The notes under the pieces were generated by a model that was given only the letters and a program-made list of their open reading frames with translations, was not told where the DNA came from and did no database searches. A stretch of DNA of 64,000 nucleotides from CAYPHY01 sp964410625 (GTDB taxonomy: Bacteria; Chloroflexota; Anaerolineae; Promineifilales; Promineifilaceae): positions 7,539 through 71,538 of the forward strand of contig CAYPHY010000024.1 in assembly GCA_964410625.1 (NCBI GenBank), in the 5' to 3' direction. Shown one piece after another: positions 51,551 through 60,458 of the stretch. The stretch's first letter is position 1. Every line of letters starts with the position of its first letter. Made by a program: the position numbers and the translations under genes.

Positions 51551-52638
51551 TCCTGCCTTACCGCATCCAACACCAGCAACGCTGTCAGGTCTTGCATTGC
51601 GTGGCCTCGTTGGAAGGCGGCCGGGTCGCGGTAGTCGTGGGGGTCAGTGGTCTGGATGAGATGGACCTGGTCTTCGTCCAGGCCGCGCCCCGGAAGGGTT
51701 TCGGCCACCAGGTCAAATTCCCACAGCGGGACGTTAAATTCGGCCGCCACCGCGCGGATGATGTCATTGTTGGTGTTGTCGCCTTCAAAGCGGTCGGCCT
51801 TTGTGCCGAGAATGGGGACCACCCCGTTCTCAATCGAGAATTCAACCACGTCGCGGACGTACTTGCGAAAGCCGGAGGGCGCACCGGCATCGTTAGAACC
51901 GAGGCGCACAAAAAGGACGCTGGGATTGTTCAGCCGGAACTCACAAGCCAGCAGATGTTCATTGGGCAAACACCAATCCTTATCCGCCCACATCGGATCA
52001 AAGACCGACCAGGAGTGCAGCCCATGCCGGGTAGCGACGCCATGACGGGCGAAGGAACCGGGGAATTGTTCAATGGTGGCCTGGAAATGGGCAAAGTCGC
52101 CGAGATCATAGCTGCCTTCGTCGAACGGTCCCAGGAAGTGGGGATTGAGCAGAGTGCTGTCGCCAAGCTTAGAGAAGGCGTGGGGGCTGCGGCCGAGCAC
52201 CTGACCGGCCGCAAAAATCTCCCGCACGTGGGCGCGAACGGCGTCGGGCATGACGACGATGGATGTGATCGGAATGCCGTTCACATCGGCCGGGCCGCTA
52301 GGGGTGGGAGAAGGGCTGGGTGATGGTGTAATTGTGGGTGGAAGGGTGACGGGAACGGCCGTTGCTAATGGAATATCGGTTGCCACTTCCGGGGTTAAAC
52401 TCGACATAACGATTTGTGCTGATACTAGCTCTCTGGTTTGTTCAGCCTGGGCAGCCGGTAATGGGGATGGTTCGGAGACGGCCGTTGCTTCTGTGGTCGC
52501 GGCCGCTTCCTGATCGGTAAATGCGCTGGCGGCCGGCGAACCGCCTCCACTCGGCCAGACGGTTAACAGGACACCAACGACGATTAATAATATTCCCAAC
52601 CCAGCAAAGGCCAGGATCAAATGGTTGCTTCGTTGCAT
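51532..52638 (-). CDS. Second SGNH-type exported hydrolase
   Basis: A 368-residue paralogue of the other SGNH protein, with an N-terminal TM/signal (LILAFAGLGILLIVVGVLLT) but no lipobox. A Thr/Pro stalk leads to the SGNH domain: FSKLGDSTLL, VLFVRLGSND and LDEDQVHLIQ carry the Ser, Asn and Asp/His. LHSWSVFDPMWADKDWC is shared with its paralogue. The last residues EMNNEQ and stop are type H repeat DNA. First gene of the acylation operon. Confidence 0.88.
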   Translation of the reverse strand: MQRSNHLILAFAGLGILLIVVGVLLTVWPSGGGSPAASAFTDQEAAATTEATAVSEPSPLPAAQAEQTRELVSAQIVMSSLTPEVATDIPLATAVPVTLPPTITPSPSPSPTPSGPADVNGIPITSIVVMPDAVRAHVREIFAAGQVLGRSPHAFSKLGDSTLLNPHFLGPFDEGSYDLGDFAHFQATIEQFPGSFARHGVATRHGLHSWSVFDPMWADKDWCLPNEHLLACEFRLNNPSVLFVRLGSNDAGAPSGFRKYVRDVVEFSIENGVVPILGTKADRFEGDNTNNDIIRAVAAEFNVPLWEFDLVAETLPGRGLDEDQVHLIQTTDPHDYRDPAAFQRGHAMQDLTALLVLDAVRQEMNNEQ

Positions 52639-52654
52639 ATAGGAGACTATTCTA

Positions 52655-52750
52655 ATCAGAATTACGAAATACGGAAAACACGATCCACGAATCCACGAGA
52701 ATCCACACGAACATAAAGCTTTATTCGTGAAAATCCGTGTAGATTCGTAG
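52655..52750. repeat. Type E facing repeat
   Basis: CACGATCCACGAATCCACGAGAATCCACACG faces TTCGTGAAAATCCGTGTAGATTCGTAG, between divergent genes and ending near the ldh ribosome-binding site. Confidence 0.7.
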
Positions 52751-52769
52751 ATATAGAGGAGTCTGTTCG

Positions 52770-53720
52770 ATGAAGATTGGGATTGTTGGTTGTGGCTTTG
52801 TGGGGGCGACGGCCGCCTATGCGTTGGTGATGAGTGGCATCGGCCGTGAGATTGTGATGATTGACTTGAACCGGGCGCGAGCAGAAGCGGAGGCGGCCGA
52901 TATAGCCCATGCTGTCCCCTTTGCTCATGGGATGAACGTCCATGCCGGGGATTACGCTGCTCTGACCGGATGCCGGGTGGTGATTATGGCGGCGGGAGTG
53001 GGGCAAAAGCCAGGAGAGACGAGAATTCAACTGTTGGAGCGGAATGCGGCCGTTTTTCGCTCGGTCATCCCACAGATTTTTACCCACGCGCCAGAGGCGG
53101 TTTTGGTGGTGGCGACCAACCCGGTGGATGTGATGACGCATATTTCGGCGTGGTATGCGGCCGATTTTGGTATTCCCTCCCAGCGGGTGATCGGCTCCGG
53201 CACAACGCTGGACACCGCCCGCTTCCGTAGCTTGCTCGGCCAATACATCGAAGTGGACCCGACCCATATACATGCTTATGTGGTTGGTGAACATGGTGAT
53301 ACAGAGGTTTTAGCCTGGTCGTTGGTGGATGTGGGCAATGTGCCGCTACAGGAGTTTTGTCGCCTGAAAGGGTTGGTGTTGGACGAGGCGAAACGGCAGG
53401 AGATTGACGAGGGGGTGCGCCGCGCGGCCTATCGCATCATTGAAGGGAAGGGAGCAACTTATTATGGTGTGGGCAGCGCGTTGGCGCGGATCACGCGCAA
53501 TATTTTGAGCGACCGGCGGGCGTTGATGACCGTTTGCACGCCAACGGCCGAGATCGCTGGTGTGAAGGATGTCACCGTTTCCTTGCCGCGCCTGGTGGGT
53601 GGGGCAGGCATCCTGGAAACCTTTCCCATGCCCCTTAGCGGGGAGGAAGAAGCGGCGTTGGCGCACAGTGCGGCCGTGATTCGCGGGTTAATTGACCAGT
53701 TAGAGGAGGTCCGAGATTGA
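52770..53720 (+). CDS. ldh: L-lactate dehydrogenase
   Basis: NAD-dependent reduction of pyruvate to lactate. The 316-residue protein has the Rossmann start KIGIVGCGFVGATAAYALV, the coenzyme-specificity Asp in EIVMIDLN, and the substrate-loop VGQKPGETR, in which Gln rather than Arg marks lactate, not malate, dehydrogenase. The catalytic His is in VVGEHGDTEVLAWS, and VIGSGTTLDTARFR gives the Arg. Start ATG with AGAGGAG upstream. Confidence 0.93.
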   Translation: MKIGIVGCGFVGATAAYALVMSGIGREIVMIDLNRARAEAEAADIAHAVPFAHGMNVHAGDYAALTGCRVVIMAAGVGQKPGETRIQLLERNAAVFRSVIPQIFTHAPEAVLVVATNPVDVMTHISAWYAADFGIPSQRVIGSGTTLDTARFRSLLGQYIEVDPTHIHAYVVGEHGDTEVLAWSLVDVGNVPLQEFCRLKGLVLDEAKRQEIDEGVRRAAYRIIEGKGATYYGVGSALARITRNILSDRRALMTVCTPTAEIAGVKDVTVSLPRLVGGAGILETFPMPLSGEEEAALAHSAAVIRGLIDQLEEVRD

Positions 53721-53747
53721 AGGCCAAGGGTGCAACTGCGTTTGCAA

Positions 53748-54059
53748 CTATGATCCATTCACATCCACACCCATAGGGTGGCGCGGTTTCTCCAATAGAC
53801 GGCCGTTCACATATTTGTGCAACACACTTGCGATTAGCGTCTGATACGGAATGCCCTCTTGTAAAGCAATGGTCTGTAATGCTTCCAGGTCTTTGCTAGA
53901 TATACGGATATTGACCCGGCGGTCTTTCTTGAAGGTAGCCTCTGCATAACGGCGGTATTGCTCAATTTCTGCCGCTTGATCAGGAACCGGTTCCCATTCG
54001 CCGCGCTCGTAAGAGTCGAGCAGCGCTTTTTCTTCTTGGTCGAGTTGAATATCAGTCAC
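53748..54059 (-). CDS. RHH antitoxin, BrnA/CopG-like
   Basis: A 103-residue antitoxin with a C-terminal ribbon-helix-helix: RRVNIRISSKDLEALQTIAL then EGIPYQTLIASVLHKYVNGRL. The acidic N-terminus (DQEEKALLDSYERGEWEPV) likely binds the toxin. The start is a GTG at 54059, one base after the toxin stop, so the two genes are coupled in toxin-first order, as in BrnT-BrnA systems. Confidence 0.85.
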   Translation of the reverse strand: MTDIQLDQEEKALLDSYERGEWEPVPDQAAEIEQYRRYAEATFKKDRRVNIRISSKDLEALQTIALQEGIPYQTLIASVLHKYVNGRLLEKPRHPMGVDVNGS

Positions 54060-54060
54060 T

Positions 54061-54348
54061 TTACTTCTTTCCCAGGTACTGGCGCGTTGCTTTTCGGCTG
54101 GGAATAATGGTTTTCAAGAAAACTCTATTCTCAGATCGGACAAATGGCACCAGATAAGCATAATCATTAATCTGCACAACGAATATCCGTTGCCCATAAT
54201 ACTTTTCCTGATTGGGGTGGCGTAAGATAGCCAAAAGGTCGCCTTGTTGAATTCGCCATACAACTTCTTCAAACGAAATACCGCGCTCCCGCTGTAATTG
54301 CTCGTTCTTCTCACTATTCCAGGAAAAGTATTTCACGCTATTCACCAT
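54061..54348 (-). CDS. BrnT-like toxin
   Basis: A 95-residue protein, start at the ATG at 54348 (MVNSVKYFSW). The pattern F-S-W-N-S-E-K-N then ERGISFEEVV, and the basic end IIPSRKATRQYLGKK, follow BrnT ribonuclease-like toxins (F-x-W-D-x-x-K-N, G-V-S-F-E-E, S-A-R-x-A-T-x-x-E-x-x-x-Y). The open frame extends further left across the rpsO promoter, but the family begins here. Target RNA not known. Confidence 0.75.
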   Translation of the reverse strand: MVNSVKYFSWNSEKNEQLQRERGISFEEVVWRIQQGDLLAILRHPNQEKYYGQRIFVVQINDYAYLVPFVRSENRVFLKTIIPSRKATRQYLGKK

Positions 54349-54428
54349 ACAAAGCGTAATCCATTGTGTGCCTTTTGGCAACTTGATTTGCTCCATTTGC
54401 CCAACAATGATCCACACAGCGGCTAGAG

Positions 54429-54456
54429 TTGCATCGCCATCCATCTGGAGTATAAT
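54429..54456 (+). promoter_or_regulatory. Likely promoter of rpsO
   Basis: TTGCAT at 54429-54434, 16-base spacer, TATAAT at 54451-54456, about 95 bases before the rpsO start. Confidence 0.6.
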
Positions 54457-54549
54457 CTACTGTTGTCCATTTTAGGCTGAAGGGTGCGACGTAATCGGCA
54501 CGGCGGCTTTTCGGCTGTTTTATTATAAATTTCAGACGGAGGAATAACG

Positions 54550-54819
54550 ATGCCTTTAGATGTGGCACAGAAAGCCGAATTGATTGATCAGTTTGCGGCG
54601 CATGAGGGCGACACCGGGTCGCCTGAAGTGCAGATCGCTATCTTTGACCGGCGCATCCGGCAGTTGCAGGAGCATTTGAGCACCCATAAGCATGATGAAA
54701 GCTCGCGGCGTGGGTTGCTGAAGTTGGTTGGTAAGCGGCGACGCTTGTTGGCCTATCTTCGCAAGCAACACCCAGAGCGGTATCGAGCGATCATTGCGCG
54801 TTTGGGTTTGCGTCGTTAA
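54550..54819 (+). CDS. rpsO: 30S ribosomal protein S15
   Basis: An 89-residue small-subunit protein. HEGDTGSPEVQIAIFDRRIR and HKHDESSRRGLLKLVGKRRR are the S15 signature. Start ATG with GGAGG upstream. It precedes pnp, the classical rpsO-pnp order, but with a terminator and a 405-base gap between. Confidence 0.97.
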   Translation: MPLDVAQKAELIDQFAAHEGDTGSPEVQIAIFDRRIRQLQEHLSTHKHDESSRRGLLKLVGKRRRLLAYLRKQHPERYRAIIARLGLRR

Positions 54820-54842
54820 AAACAGAGTTGGTTTGGTAGGAG

Positions 54843-54868
54843 GGGCGAAACACGTTTCGCCCTTCTTT
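54843..54868 (+). terminator. Intrinsic terminator after rpsO
   Basis: GGGCGAAAC (54843-54851) pairs with GTTTCGCCC (54854-54862), then TTCTTTT. Confidence 0.88.
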
Positions 54869-55224
54869 TGTTGGGGCGATCCGGCACGGTTTAGGAATTG
54901 GGAACTGTGCTCTACTCTTGAGAAGAAAAGCTCACGCAAAGGTGCAAAGGTCGCTAAGTCTTTTCTTCATCTTCGTTTAGAGCTTGCATGAGCTTCCTGG
55001 TAGTAGAGAATAGTTCCCAGTCCCTAACCCTATTTCGCCCCACACGTAATTCGTATTTGATTGTTTTGGATAATTGGAATGGCCGCGGGTAATGGGCAAC
55101 TGTTTGCTCACCGGTTGCCGATAGGACAGTGATGGTGACGCCCTGTGGTAGAGGGCGGCCGTTTGTGCTGCCTGTTGATGGGAATCATTCCGATTGCCGC
55201 TGAATGGAAAAAGGAATAAATAAG
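54869..55224. other. rpsO-pnp gap
   Basis: No gene. A type I fragment (ACGCAAAGGTGCAAAGGTCGCTAAG) lies near 54934-54960. From 55080 to 55160, G/C-rich short inverted stretches (GGCAACTGTTTGCTCACCGGTTGCC) may form a pnp leader stem of the kind RNase III cleaves in other bacteria; this is inference. Confidence 0.45.
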
Positions 55225-57471
55225 ATGTTAGAGGAAACAAGGTTTACGACTGTGGTGGGCGGACGTGAAGTGACGGTAGCGACGGGTAAGTTTGCCGAAC
55301 AGGCCGGCGGGTCTGTCACCTTGCGTGTGGGCGACTCGATGTTGCTGGCTACGGCCACGATGTCGAAGAATATCCGCGAAGGGTTGGATTTCTTTCCCTT
55401 GAGTGTTGATTTTGAAGAAAAGATGTATGCGGCCGGGCGGATTCCGGGCAGCTTTTTCCGCCGCGAAGGCAAGCCGACAACGGATGCTGTCCTAACGTCG
55501 CGCCTGACTGACCGGCCACTGCGGCCGTTGTTCCCTGATGGGATGCGTAATGAAGTACAGGTGATTGTCACCACCTTATCATCGGATAGCGTCCACCATC
55601 TGGATATCATGTCGGTCAATGCGGCCAGCGCGGCGCTAATGATTTCTGATGTGCCGTGGGGCGGCCCGGTGGCGGCCGTGCGCGTAGGCTACATCAACGG
55701 CCAACTGGTGATTAACCCCACCATTCCCGAAATGGCAAATAGTTCGCTCGATTTACGCCTAGCCGGAACACGCGACGCGATCATCATGGTCGAGGCAGCG
55801 GCGAATGAGATCGGCGAAGACCTGATGGTCGAAGCGTTGGAGTTTGGACATCAGGCGATGCAGCCGTTCATCACGCTACAAGATGAGATGCGGGCGGCCG
55901 TCGGCAAGCCGAAGGCGGAGATCCAAATCTACGAACATGATCCCCTTTTGGTCGAGCGGGTAAAGGCGCGGTTGGGTGATCGCCTACAGGAGATCGTCGC
56001 CACCTATACCGACCGCAGCGGCCGCAACGAGGCGGTAGACGAACTGCGCGAAGAGGTGGTCAACGCCTTCATTGAAGAAGATGAAACGATTGACCCGAAA
56101 GCAGTACGGATGATCATCGCCGACAAACTGAAGTATGCGGTGCGTGATCGCATCCTCTATGCTGGTGTGCGGCCTGACGGCCGTGATTACGCGACGGTGC
56201 GTGAGTTGGCCTCTGATGTGGGCATTAGCCCGCGGGCGCACGGCTCCGGCCTCTTCCAACGCGGCCAGACACAGGTGCTTTCCCTCGCCGCGTTGGGGAC
56301 GCCGCGCGAGGCGCAAAAGCTGGATGGGTTGTATCCCGAAGACAGCTCGCGCTATATGCACCATTACAACTTCCCGCCCTTCTCTACCGGTGAGACCTGG
56401 CCGCTGCGTGGTCCGCGTCGCCGCGAGATCGGGCATGGGGCGTTGGCGGAAAATGCATTGCGGCCGATGATCCCCTCCGAAGATGAATTTCCCTATACCA
56501 TTCGTGTCGTATCCGAGGTGTTGTCTTCCAACGGCAGCACCAGCCAGGCCAGTGTTTGCGCTTCCAGTCTGGCGTTGATGGACGCCGGTGTGCCGATCAA
56601 GCGCATGGTTGGCGGTGTGGCGATGGGGTTGGTGACGGACGGGCAGAAGTATGCCATTCTGACCGACATCCAGGGCCTGGAAGACCATCTGGGCGACATG
56701 GACTTTAAGGTCGCCGGAACGACCGAAGGGATCACCGCCCTGCAGATGGACATCAAGATCAGCGGCTTGTCGCGCGAAGTGATGGCCGAGGCGTTAGAGC
56801 AGGCGCGTACCGGCCGTTTGCAAATTCTCGACCATATGCAGCAGACAATCGCCGCGCCGCGCCAGGAGCTTAGCCCCTTTGCACCACGGATGTTGACGAT
56901 CAAGATCAACCCCGACAAGATTGGGGCGGTGATTGGCAAGGGTGGCGCCAATATCCGCAGCCTGGAGGAGACGTTTGAAGTCTCGATTGACATCCAGGAA
57001 GACGGCACGATCTTCGTCGCCGGTGTGGATGGGGCGAAGGCTGAGGCGGCGCTGGAGCGCATTGAGATGTTGACCACCGAACCGGAACCGGGGCAAGTCT
57101 TCACCGGTAAAGTGGTGCGCATCACCGACTTTGGCGCATTTGTCGAGCTAATCCCTGGGTTGGATGGCATGGTCCACATCTCCCAACTGGCGAGCGAGCA
57201 TCTGCGCACGGTTGAGGATGCGGTCAGGATGAATGATGAAATTATGGTGATGGTCACGGATGTGAGCGATGAAGGCAAGATCCGCCTCTCGCGCCGTGCC
57301 GTCCTCGAAGGCTGGTCGCTGGAGGAAGCCCGCGAGCAAGATGCTGTGCGTAAGGGCGGTGGTTCCGGCAACCGTGGTGGCGGAGACCGGCGCGGCGGTG
57401 GTGATCGCGGCCGTGGCGGTGATCGTGGCGGCCGAGGCGGCGACCGTCGTGGCGGCCGCGACCGGCGGTAA
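55225..57471 (+). CDS. pnp: Polyribonucleotide nucleotidyltransferase
   Basis: Phosphorolytic 3'-5' exoribonuclease of 748 residues. Two RNase PH domains (LLATATMSKNIREGLDFFPL; GRDYATVRELASDVG) flank a helical part, followed by KH (IGAVIGKGGANIRSLEE near 575) and S1 (GQVFTGKVVRITDFGAFVEL near 630). The start at 55225 has AAAGGA nine bases upstream; an in-frame ATG at 55204 lacks one. The tail of ~40 residues is Gly/Arg-rich (RGGGDRRGGGDRGRGG), like RNA-binding RGG boxes. Confidence 0.96.
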   Translation: MLEETRFTTVVGGREVTVATGKFAEQAGGSVTLRVGDSMLLATATMSKNIREGLDFFPLSVDFEEKMYAAGRIPGSFFRREGKPTTDAVLTSRLTDRPLRPLFPDGMRNEVQVIVTTLSSDSVHHLDIMSVNAASAALMISDVPWGGPVAAVRVGYINGQLVINPTIPEMANSSLDLRLAGTRDAIIMVEAAANEIGEDLMVEALEFGHQAMQPFITLQDEMRAAVGKPKAEIQIYEHDPLLVERVKARLGDRLQEIVATYTDRSGRNEAVDELREEVVNAFIEEDETIDPKAVRMIIADKLKYAVRDRILYAGVRPDGRDYATVRELASDVGISPRAHGSGLFQRGQTQVLSLAALGTPREAQKLDGLYPEDSSRYMHHYNFPPFSTGETWPLRGPRRREIGHGALAENALRPMIPSEDEFPYTIRVVSEVLSSNGSTSQASVCASSLALMDAGVPIKRMVGGVAMGLVTDGQKYAILTDIQGLEDHLGDMDFKVAGTTEGITALQMDIKISGLSREVMAEALEQARTGRLQILDHMQQTIAAPRQELSPFAPRMLTIKINPDKIGAVIGKGGANIRSLEETFEVSIDIQEDGTIFVAGVDGAKAEAALERIEMLTTEPEPGQVFTGKVVRITDFGAFVELIPGLDGMVHISQLASEHLRTVEDAVRMNDEIMVMVTDVSDEGKIRLSRRAVLEGWSLEEAREQDAVRKGGGSGNRGGGDRRGGGDRGRGGDRGGRGGDRRGGRDRR

Positions 57472-57474
57472 CTA

Positions 57475-57560
57475 AGAGGAGACTGGAGATTAGAGATTGG
57501 AGATTAGGCGAGCGCCAAGTTCCAATCTCTAATCTCCAATTCTCTAATCTCTAATCCTCT
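57475..57560. repeat. Type C facing repeat between convergent genes
   Basis: GAGGAGACTGGAGATTAGAGATTGGAGATTAG faces CCAATCTCTAATCTCCAATTCTCTAATCTCTAATCCTC. It supplies the last codons of the lipoprotein gene on the minus strand. Confidence 0.85.
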
Positions 57561-58126
57561 TCCCCCACCCACCCCATCTCCTCTACAACTGATAGGTGGT
57601 CCGCGCCGATTTGCACGCGGTAATGTTCGCTGGTGGGCGAGCCACAGGCGGTTGTGACTGGCAGTTCAATCGTTTCTGAGGCTTGCACGCTGACCCCAGC
57701 GGCATAGAGCGTGGCGACGGCTTCATTGAGTGTGCCATAGCCGGGCGGAATTTCCGGTTCACACTGCGTGCCGACGGGCCGGATGACCCAGACCAGGCCG
57801 CCGGGATAGGGATCAACCGTTGGCATGGGGGAGGGCGGAACGGGGTAGGGGTCGTTGGCGGGAGCGGCCGTTTCTCCCTCGGCAGGGTCGGGATAGGCGG
57901 CCCCGGTTGGGTCGGGGGTGCTCGGAACGGCCGAATCCTCGGCGGCGGTAGGGGCAGGCATGAGCGCGGGTGTAGTGGCGGTGGCGACGGCCGCTGGGGG
58001 CGGTGTGTTGTCCTGCGCGGGCGGTGGCGCACTATTGCAGGCGGCAAGCAGTAACATTGCCAGCAACAGGAGTAGCCGGCCGAGGCGAGGGTGTTGTTTA
58101 GATGGGAGCATTTTCTTGGTTAACAT
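57551..58126 (-). CDS. Proline-rich lipoprotein
   Basis: A 191-residue lipoprotein with signal LGRLLLLLAMLLLAAC (lipobox LAAC), a ~75-residue Ala/Pro/Thr stalk and a globular end (VWVIRPVGTQCEPEIPPGYG; TLNEAVATLYAAGVSVQASE) with two further Cys that may bond. No known family. The end EED plus stop comes from the type C repeat. Confidence 0.7.
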   Translation of the reverse strand: MLTKKMLPSKQHPRLGRLLLLLAMLLLAACNSAPPPAQDNTPPPAAVATATTPALMPAPTAAEDSAVPSTPDPTGAAYPDPAEGETAAPANDPYPVPPSPMPTVDPYPGGLVWVIRPVGTQCEPEIPPGYGTLNEAVATLYAAGVSVQASETIELPVTTACGSPTSEHYRVQIGADHLSVVEEMGWVGEED

Positions 58127-58261
58127 TCATTCGATCCCTTATTTCTACTGGATTTGTCCGCTCATTTTACCCCTAAGCGGGTGAACGTGGTAGAATGGGA
58201 ATGGTAATAGCGAGCGATAGCGATAACGCAGACAACAGTGGAGATAGAAATCAACGGATAA

Positions 58262-58345
58262 GCTATCCTCGTGCAAGTAACCACGAAGGCCCAAAGACAT
58301 AAACTGTTTTCTTCGTGCCTTTGGTTCTTAGTGGTGAACACCGAT
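58262..58345. repeat. Facing repeat (AACCACGAAGG units)
   Basis: GTAACCACGAAGGCCCAAAGACAT faces CTTCGTGCCTTTGGTTCTTAGTGGT. It has the same arm-loop-arm form as the other families with a different unit. Confidence 0.65.
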
Positions 58346-58388
58346 TTTATAGGAACCTGGTTTCTACCTACTGATAAAGGATAAACAA

Positions 58389-58940
58389 GTGAATAGAGAA
58401 GCAAGTTTAAGAGCGTTGGCGGAACGGCAATATAAGGCTGCGCCGCCGATGACAGTGGACAAGAACGCCAATTATCGGGCGCGTGTGGAGATGGAGTCGG
58501 GTGATTCGTTTGTGATCGAACTATACCCAAAGTCGGCGCCACAGACGGTGAACAGTTTTATTTTTCTGGCTGGTGAAGGTTGGTTCGACGGCGTTACCTT
58601 CCACCGCGTCTTGCCGGGCTTTGTGGCGCAGACGGGCGACCCCAGCGGGACGGGCAGCGGCGGCCCTGGTTATACCATTCCTAATGAAATTGATCGCAAA
58701 CTCTCGCACAAGGATGTGGGGATGGTGGCGATGGCTAACGCCGGACCGAACACCAATGGCAGTCAATGGTATATTACCCTCGCCGACGCCCACTTTTTGG
58801 ATGGTTCTTATACGATATTCGGCCGCGTCATCGAAGGCATGGACGCCGTCCACTCCATCACCCCGCGCGATCCGCAACGAAACCCCAACGCACCAGCGGG
58901 CGACCGCATTGAGCGCATCACAATTGTGACCGAGGAGTAG
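58389..58940 (+). CDS. Cyclophilin-type peptidyl-prolyl isomerase
   Basis: A 183-residue PPIase, cytosolic (no signal peptide). The core has VTFHRVLPGFVAQTGDPSGTGSGGPGY with the catalytic Arg and the F-x-x-Q motif, and GMVAMANAGPNTNGSQWYITL. Start GTG at 58389 with AAAGGA seven bases upstream. Length and residues are normal for a bacterial cyclophilin with a short N-terminal helix (RALAERQYKAAPPM). Confidence 0.93.
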   Translation: MNREASLRALAERQYKAAPPMTVDKNANYRARVEMESGDSFVIELYPKSAPQTVNSFIFLAGEGWFDGVTFHRVLPGFVAQTGDPSGTGSGGPGYTIPNEIDRKLSHKDVGMVAMANAGPNTNGSQWYITLADAHFLDGSYTIFGRVIEGMDAVHSITPRDPQRNPNAPAGDRIERITIVTEE

Positions 58941-58949
58941 TTATCCGGC

Positions 58950-60458
58950 GTGTCCGAACGGACTGATACACGCCTGCTCGAACCGCTGGTAGCGCGTAAC
59001 CCCTTTCGGGGGCGAGTTTACCAGCCACAGACGATCCCTACCGCGAAGGAGGCACGGTCGCGCCTGCCGGTGCCGGTTTTACCCGAACATCCGGGATGGG
59101 TCGCGCTCTACTGGCACGCCTGGGATATGCTCTGGCAGAGCCTTGCCCAACCCTCTCCGCGCTCCGGCCTGGTTGCCCCTTTTCTGACCACGCCACAAGC
59201 GGATGTCTTGTCTCTGTGGGAATCGGCCTATTTGGCGCAGGTGGGCATATACGGCCGTCGTGCTTTTGACTTCGTCCAGCTCCTAGACAATTTTTACAGC
59301 AAGCAGCATCGTGACGGGGCGATCTGCCGCCAGATCAATAGCCAGGACGGGCGTGACTGTTTTGAATGTTATGATCCCAATGGCGCAGGGCCAAACATTC
59401 TGGCCTGGGCGGAGTGGCGTTGTTTCCGACAGACGGGCGACGAGCAGCGGATTGAGGAGGTTTTTTGGCCGCTTCTGGCACTGCAACATTGGTACAACCA
59501 TTACCGCACCTGGCCTGATGGGCTGTATTGGGCGACAGGGCTTTCCAGCGAGATGGACAACCAGCCGCGTGTGCCGGACGGCCGCCTGCACCATCGCCAT
59601 TGGGTCTGGGTGGACGCCAATATGCAAGCGGCGGTGAGCCTCGGCCGCTTAGGGTTGATGGCCGCTGTGCTGGAAGAGGCGGAGTGGGTCTCAGAGCTGG
59701 CGCGTGAGTCCACAGAACTGATTGCAGCGATTAACAACAGGCTATGGAACATCGAGAGCAGCTTTTATCAGGATGTTTCCCCGAAGGGAGCATTTAGCCC
59801 GATGAAAAGCGTGGGGGCATACTGGGGGCTGCTGGAAAAAGACCTGGTTCCAAAAGATAGGCGAGGGACGTTTATCCAGCATCTGCGCGACCCCTGGGCG
59901 TTTAATTTGCCCCACCGAGTTCCCAGCCTTTCGGCCGATAGCGAAGGGTATAACTCTCGCACCGGCAATCGCTGGCGAGGCGGGGTTTGGTCGCCGACAA
60001 ATTTCATGGTCTTGAAGGGGCTGTATGCGGCCGAGCAGCCCACCCTCGCCTTTGACATTGCCCACAACCATTTGAGCAATGTCTTTGCGGTTTACCAGCA
60101 GACGGGCAGCTTGTGGGACAACTATATCCCGGAGGGGGTTGCGCCGGGTGATTCGGCCGTGCCTCAACAAACGACGACGGCCGGTTTGGCCGCGATTGCC
60201 ATGTTATTGGAAGATGTGATTGGGCTGCGGGTGGATTGGCCGTTGCGCCGCCTCTTTTGGTACCGTTATCTGGAGAGCGAGCAGCCTTATGGGGTGGAGA
60301 ACTATCCTTTAGGGCAGGAGGGGACGCTGCGGCTGGTGGGCGATGCGAACAAGGTGACAGTGGAGACGGATGTACCGTTCACGCTGACGATTCAAGATAA
60401 GGTGCAAAGTCTGAAGATGGCGGTTCCGGCGGGGACAACGGAGATTGAGCTAAATTAG
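58950..60458 (+). CDS. GH63-like glycoside hydrolase (MGH/trehalase-like)
   Basis: A 502-residue (alpha/alpha)6 glycosidase. GLSSEMDNQPRVPDG near residue 195 corresponds to the G-x-E-S-G-M-D-N-S-P-R motif of mannosylglycerate/glucosylglycerate hydrolases, with the catalytic Asp; the catalytic Glu may be in NYIPEGVAPGD near residue 395. RWRGGVWSPTNFMVLKGL is another conserved block. It hydrolyses an osmolyte or trehalose-like sugar, substrate not certain. Start GTG at 58950, ten bases after the cyclophilin stop. Confidence 0.82.
   Translation: MSERTDTRLLEPLVARNPFRGRVYQPQTIPTAKEARSRLPVPVLPEHPGWVALYWHAWDMLWQSLAQPSPRSGLVAPFLTTPQADVLSLWESAYLAQVGIYGRRAFDFVQLLDNFYSKQHRDGAICRQINSQDGRDCFECYDPNGAGPNILAWAEWRCFRQTGDEQRIEEVFWPLLALQHWYNHYRTWPDGLYWATGLSSEMDNQPRVPDGRLHHRHWVWVDANMQAAVSLGRLGLMAAVLEEAEWVSELARESTELIAAINNRLWNIESSFYQDVSPKGAFSPMKSVGAYWGLLEKDLVPKDRRGTFIQHLRDPWAFNLPHRVPSLSADSEGYNSRTGNRWRGGVWSPTNFMVLKGLYAAEQPTLAFDIAHNHLSNVFAVYQQTGSLWDNYIPEGVAPGDSAVPQQTTTAGLAAIAMLLEDVIGLRVDWPLRRLFWYRYLESEQPYGVENYPLGQEGTLRLVGDANKVTVETDVPFTLTIQDKVQSLKMAVPAGTTEIELN

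Noticed and set aside
52770..53720. Malate dehydrogenase
   Set aside because: Substrate loop has Gln (VGQKPGETR) where malate enzymes have Arg, so lactate dehydrogenase is preferred.
54349..54444. N-terminal extension of the BrnT-like toxin
   Set aside because: Overlaps the rpsO promoter on the other strand; family similarity starts at 54348.
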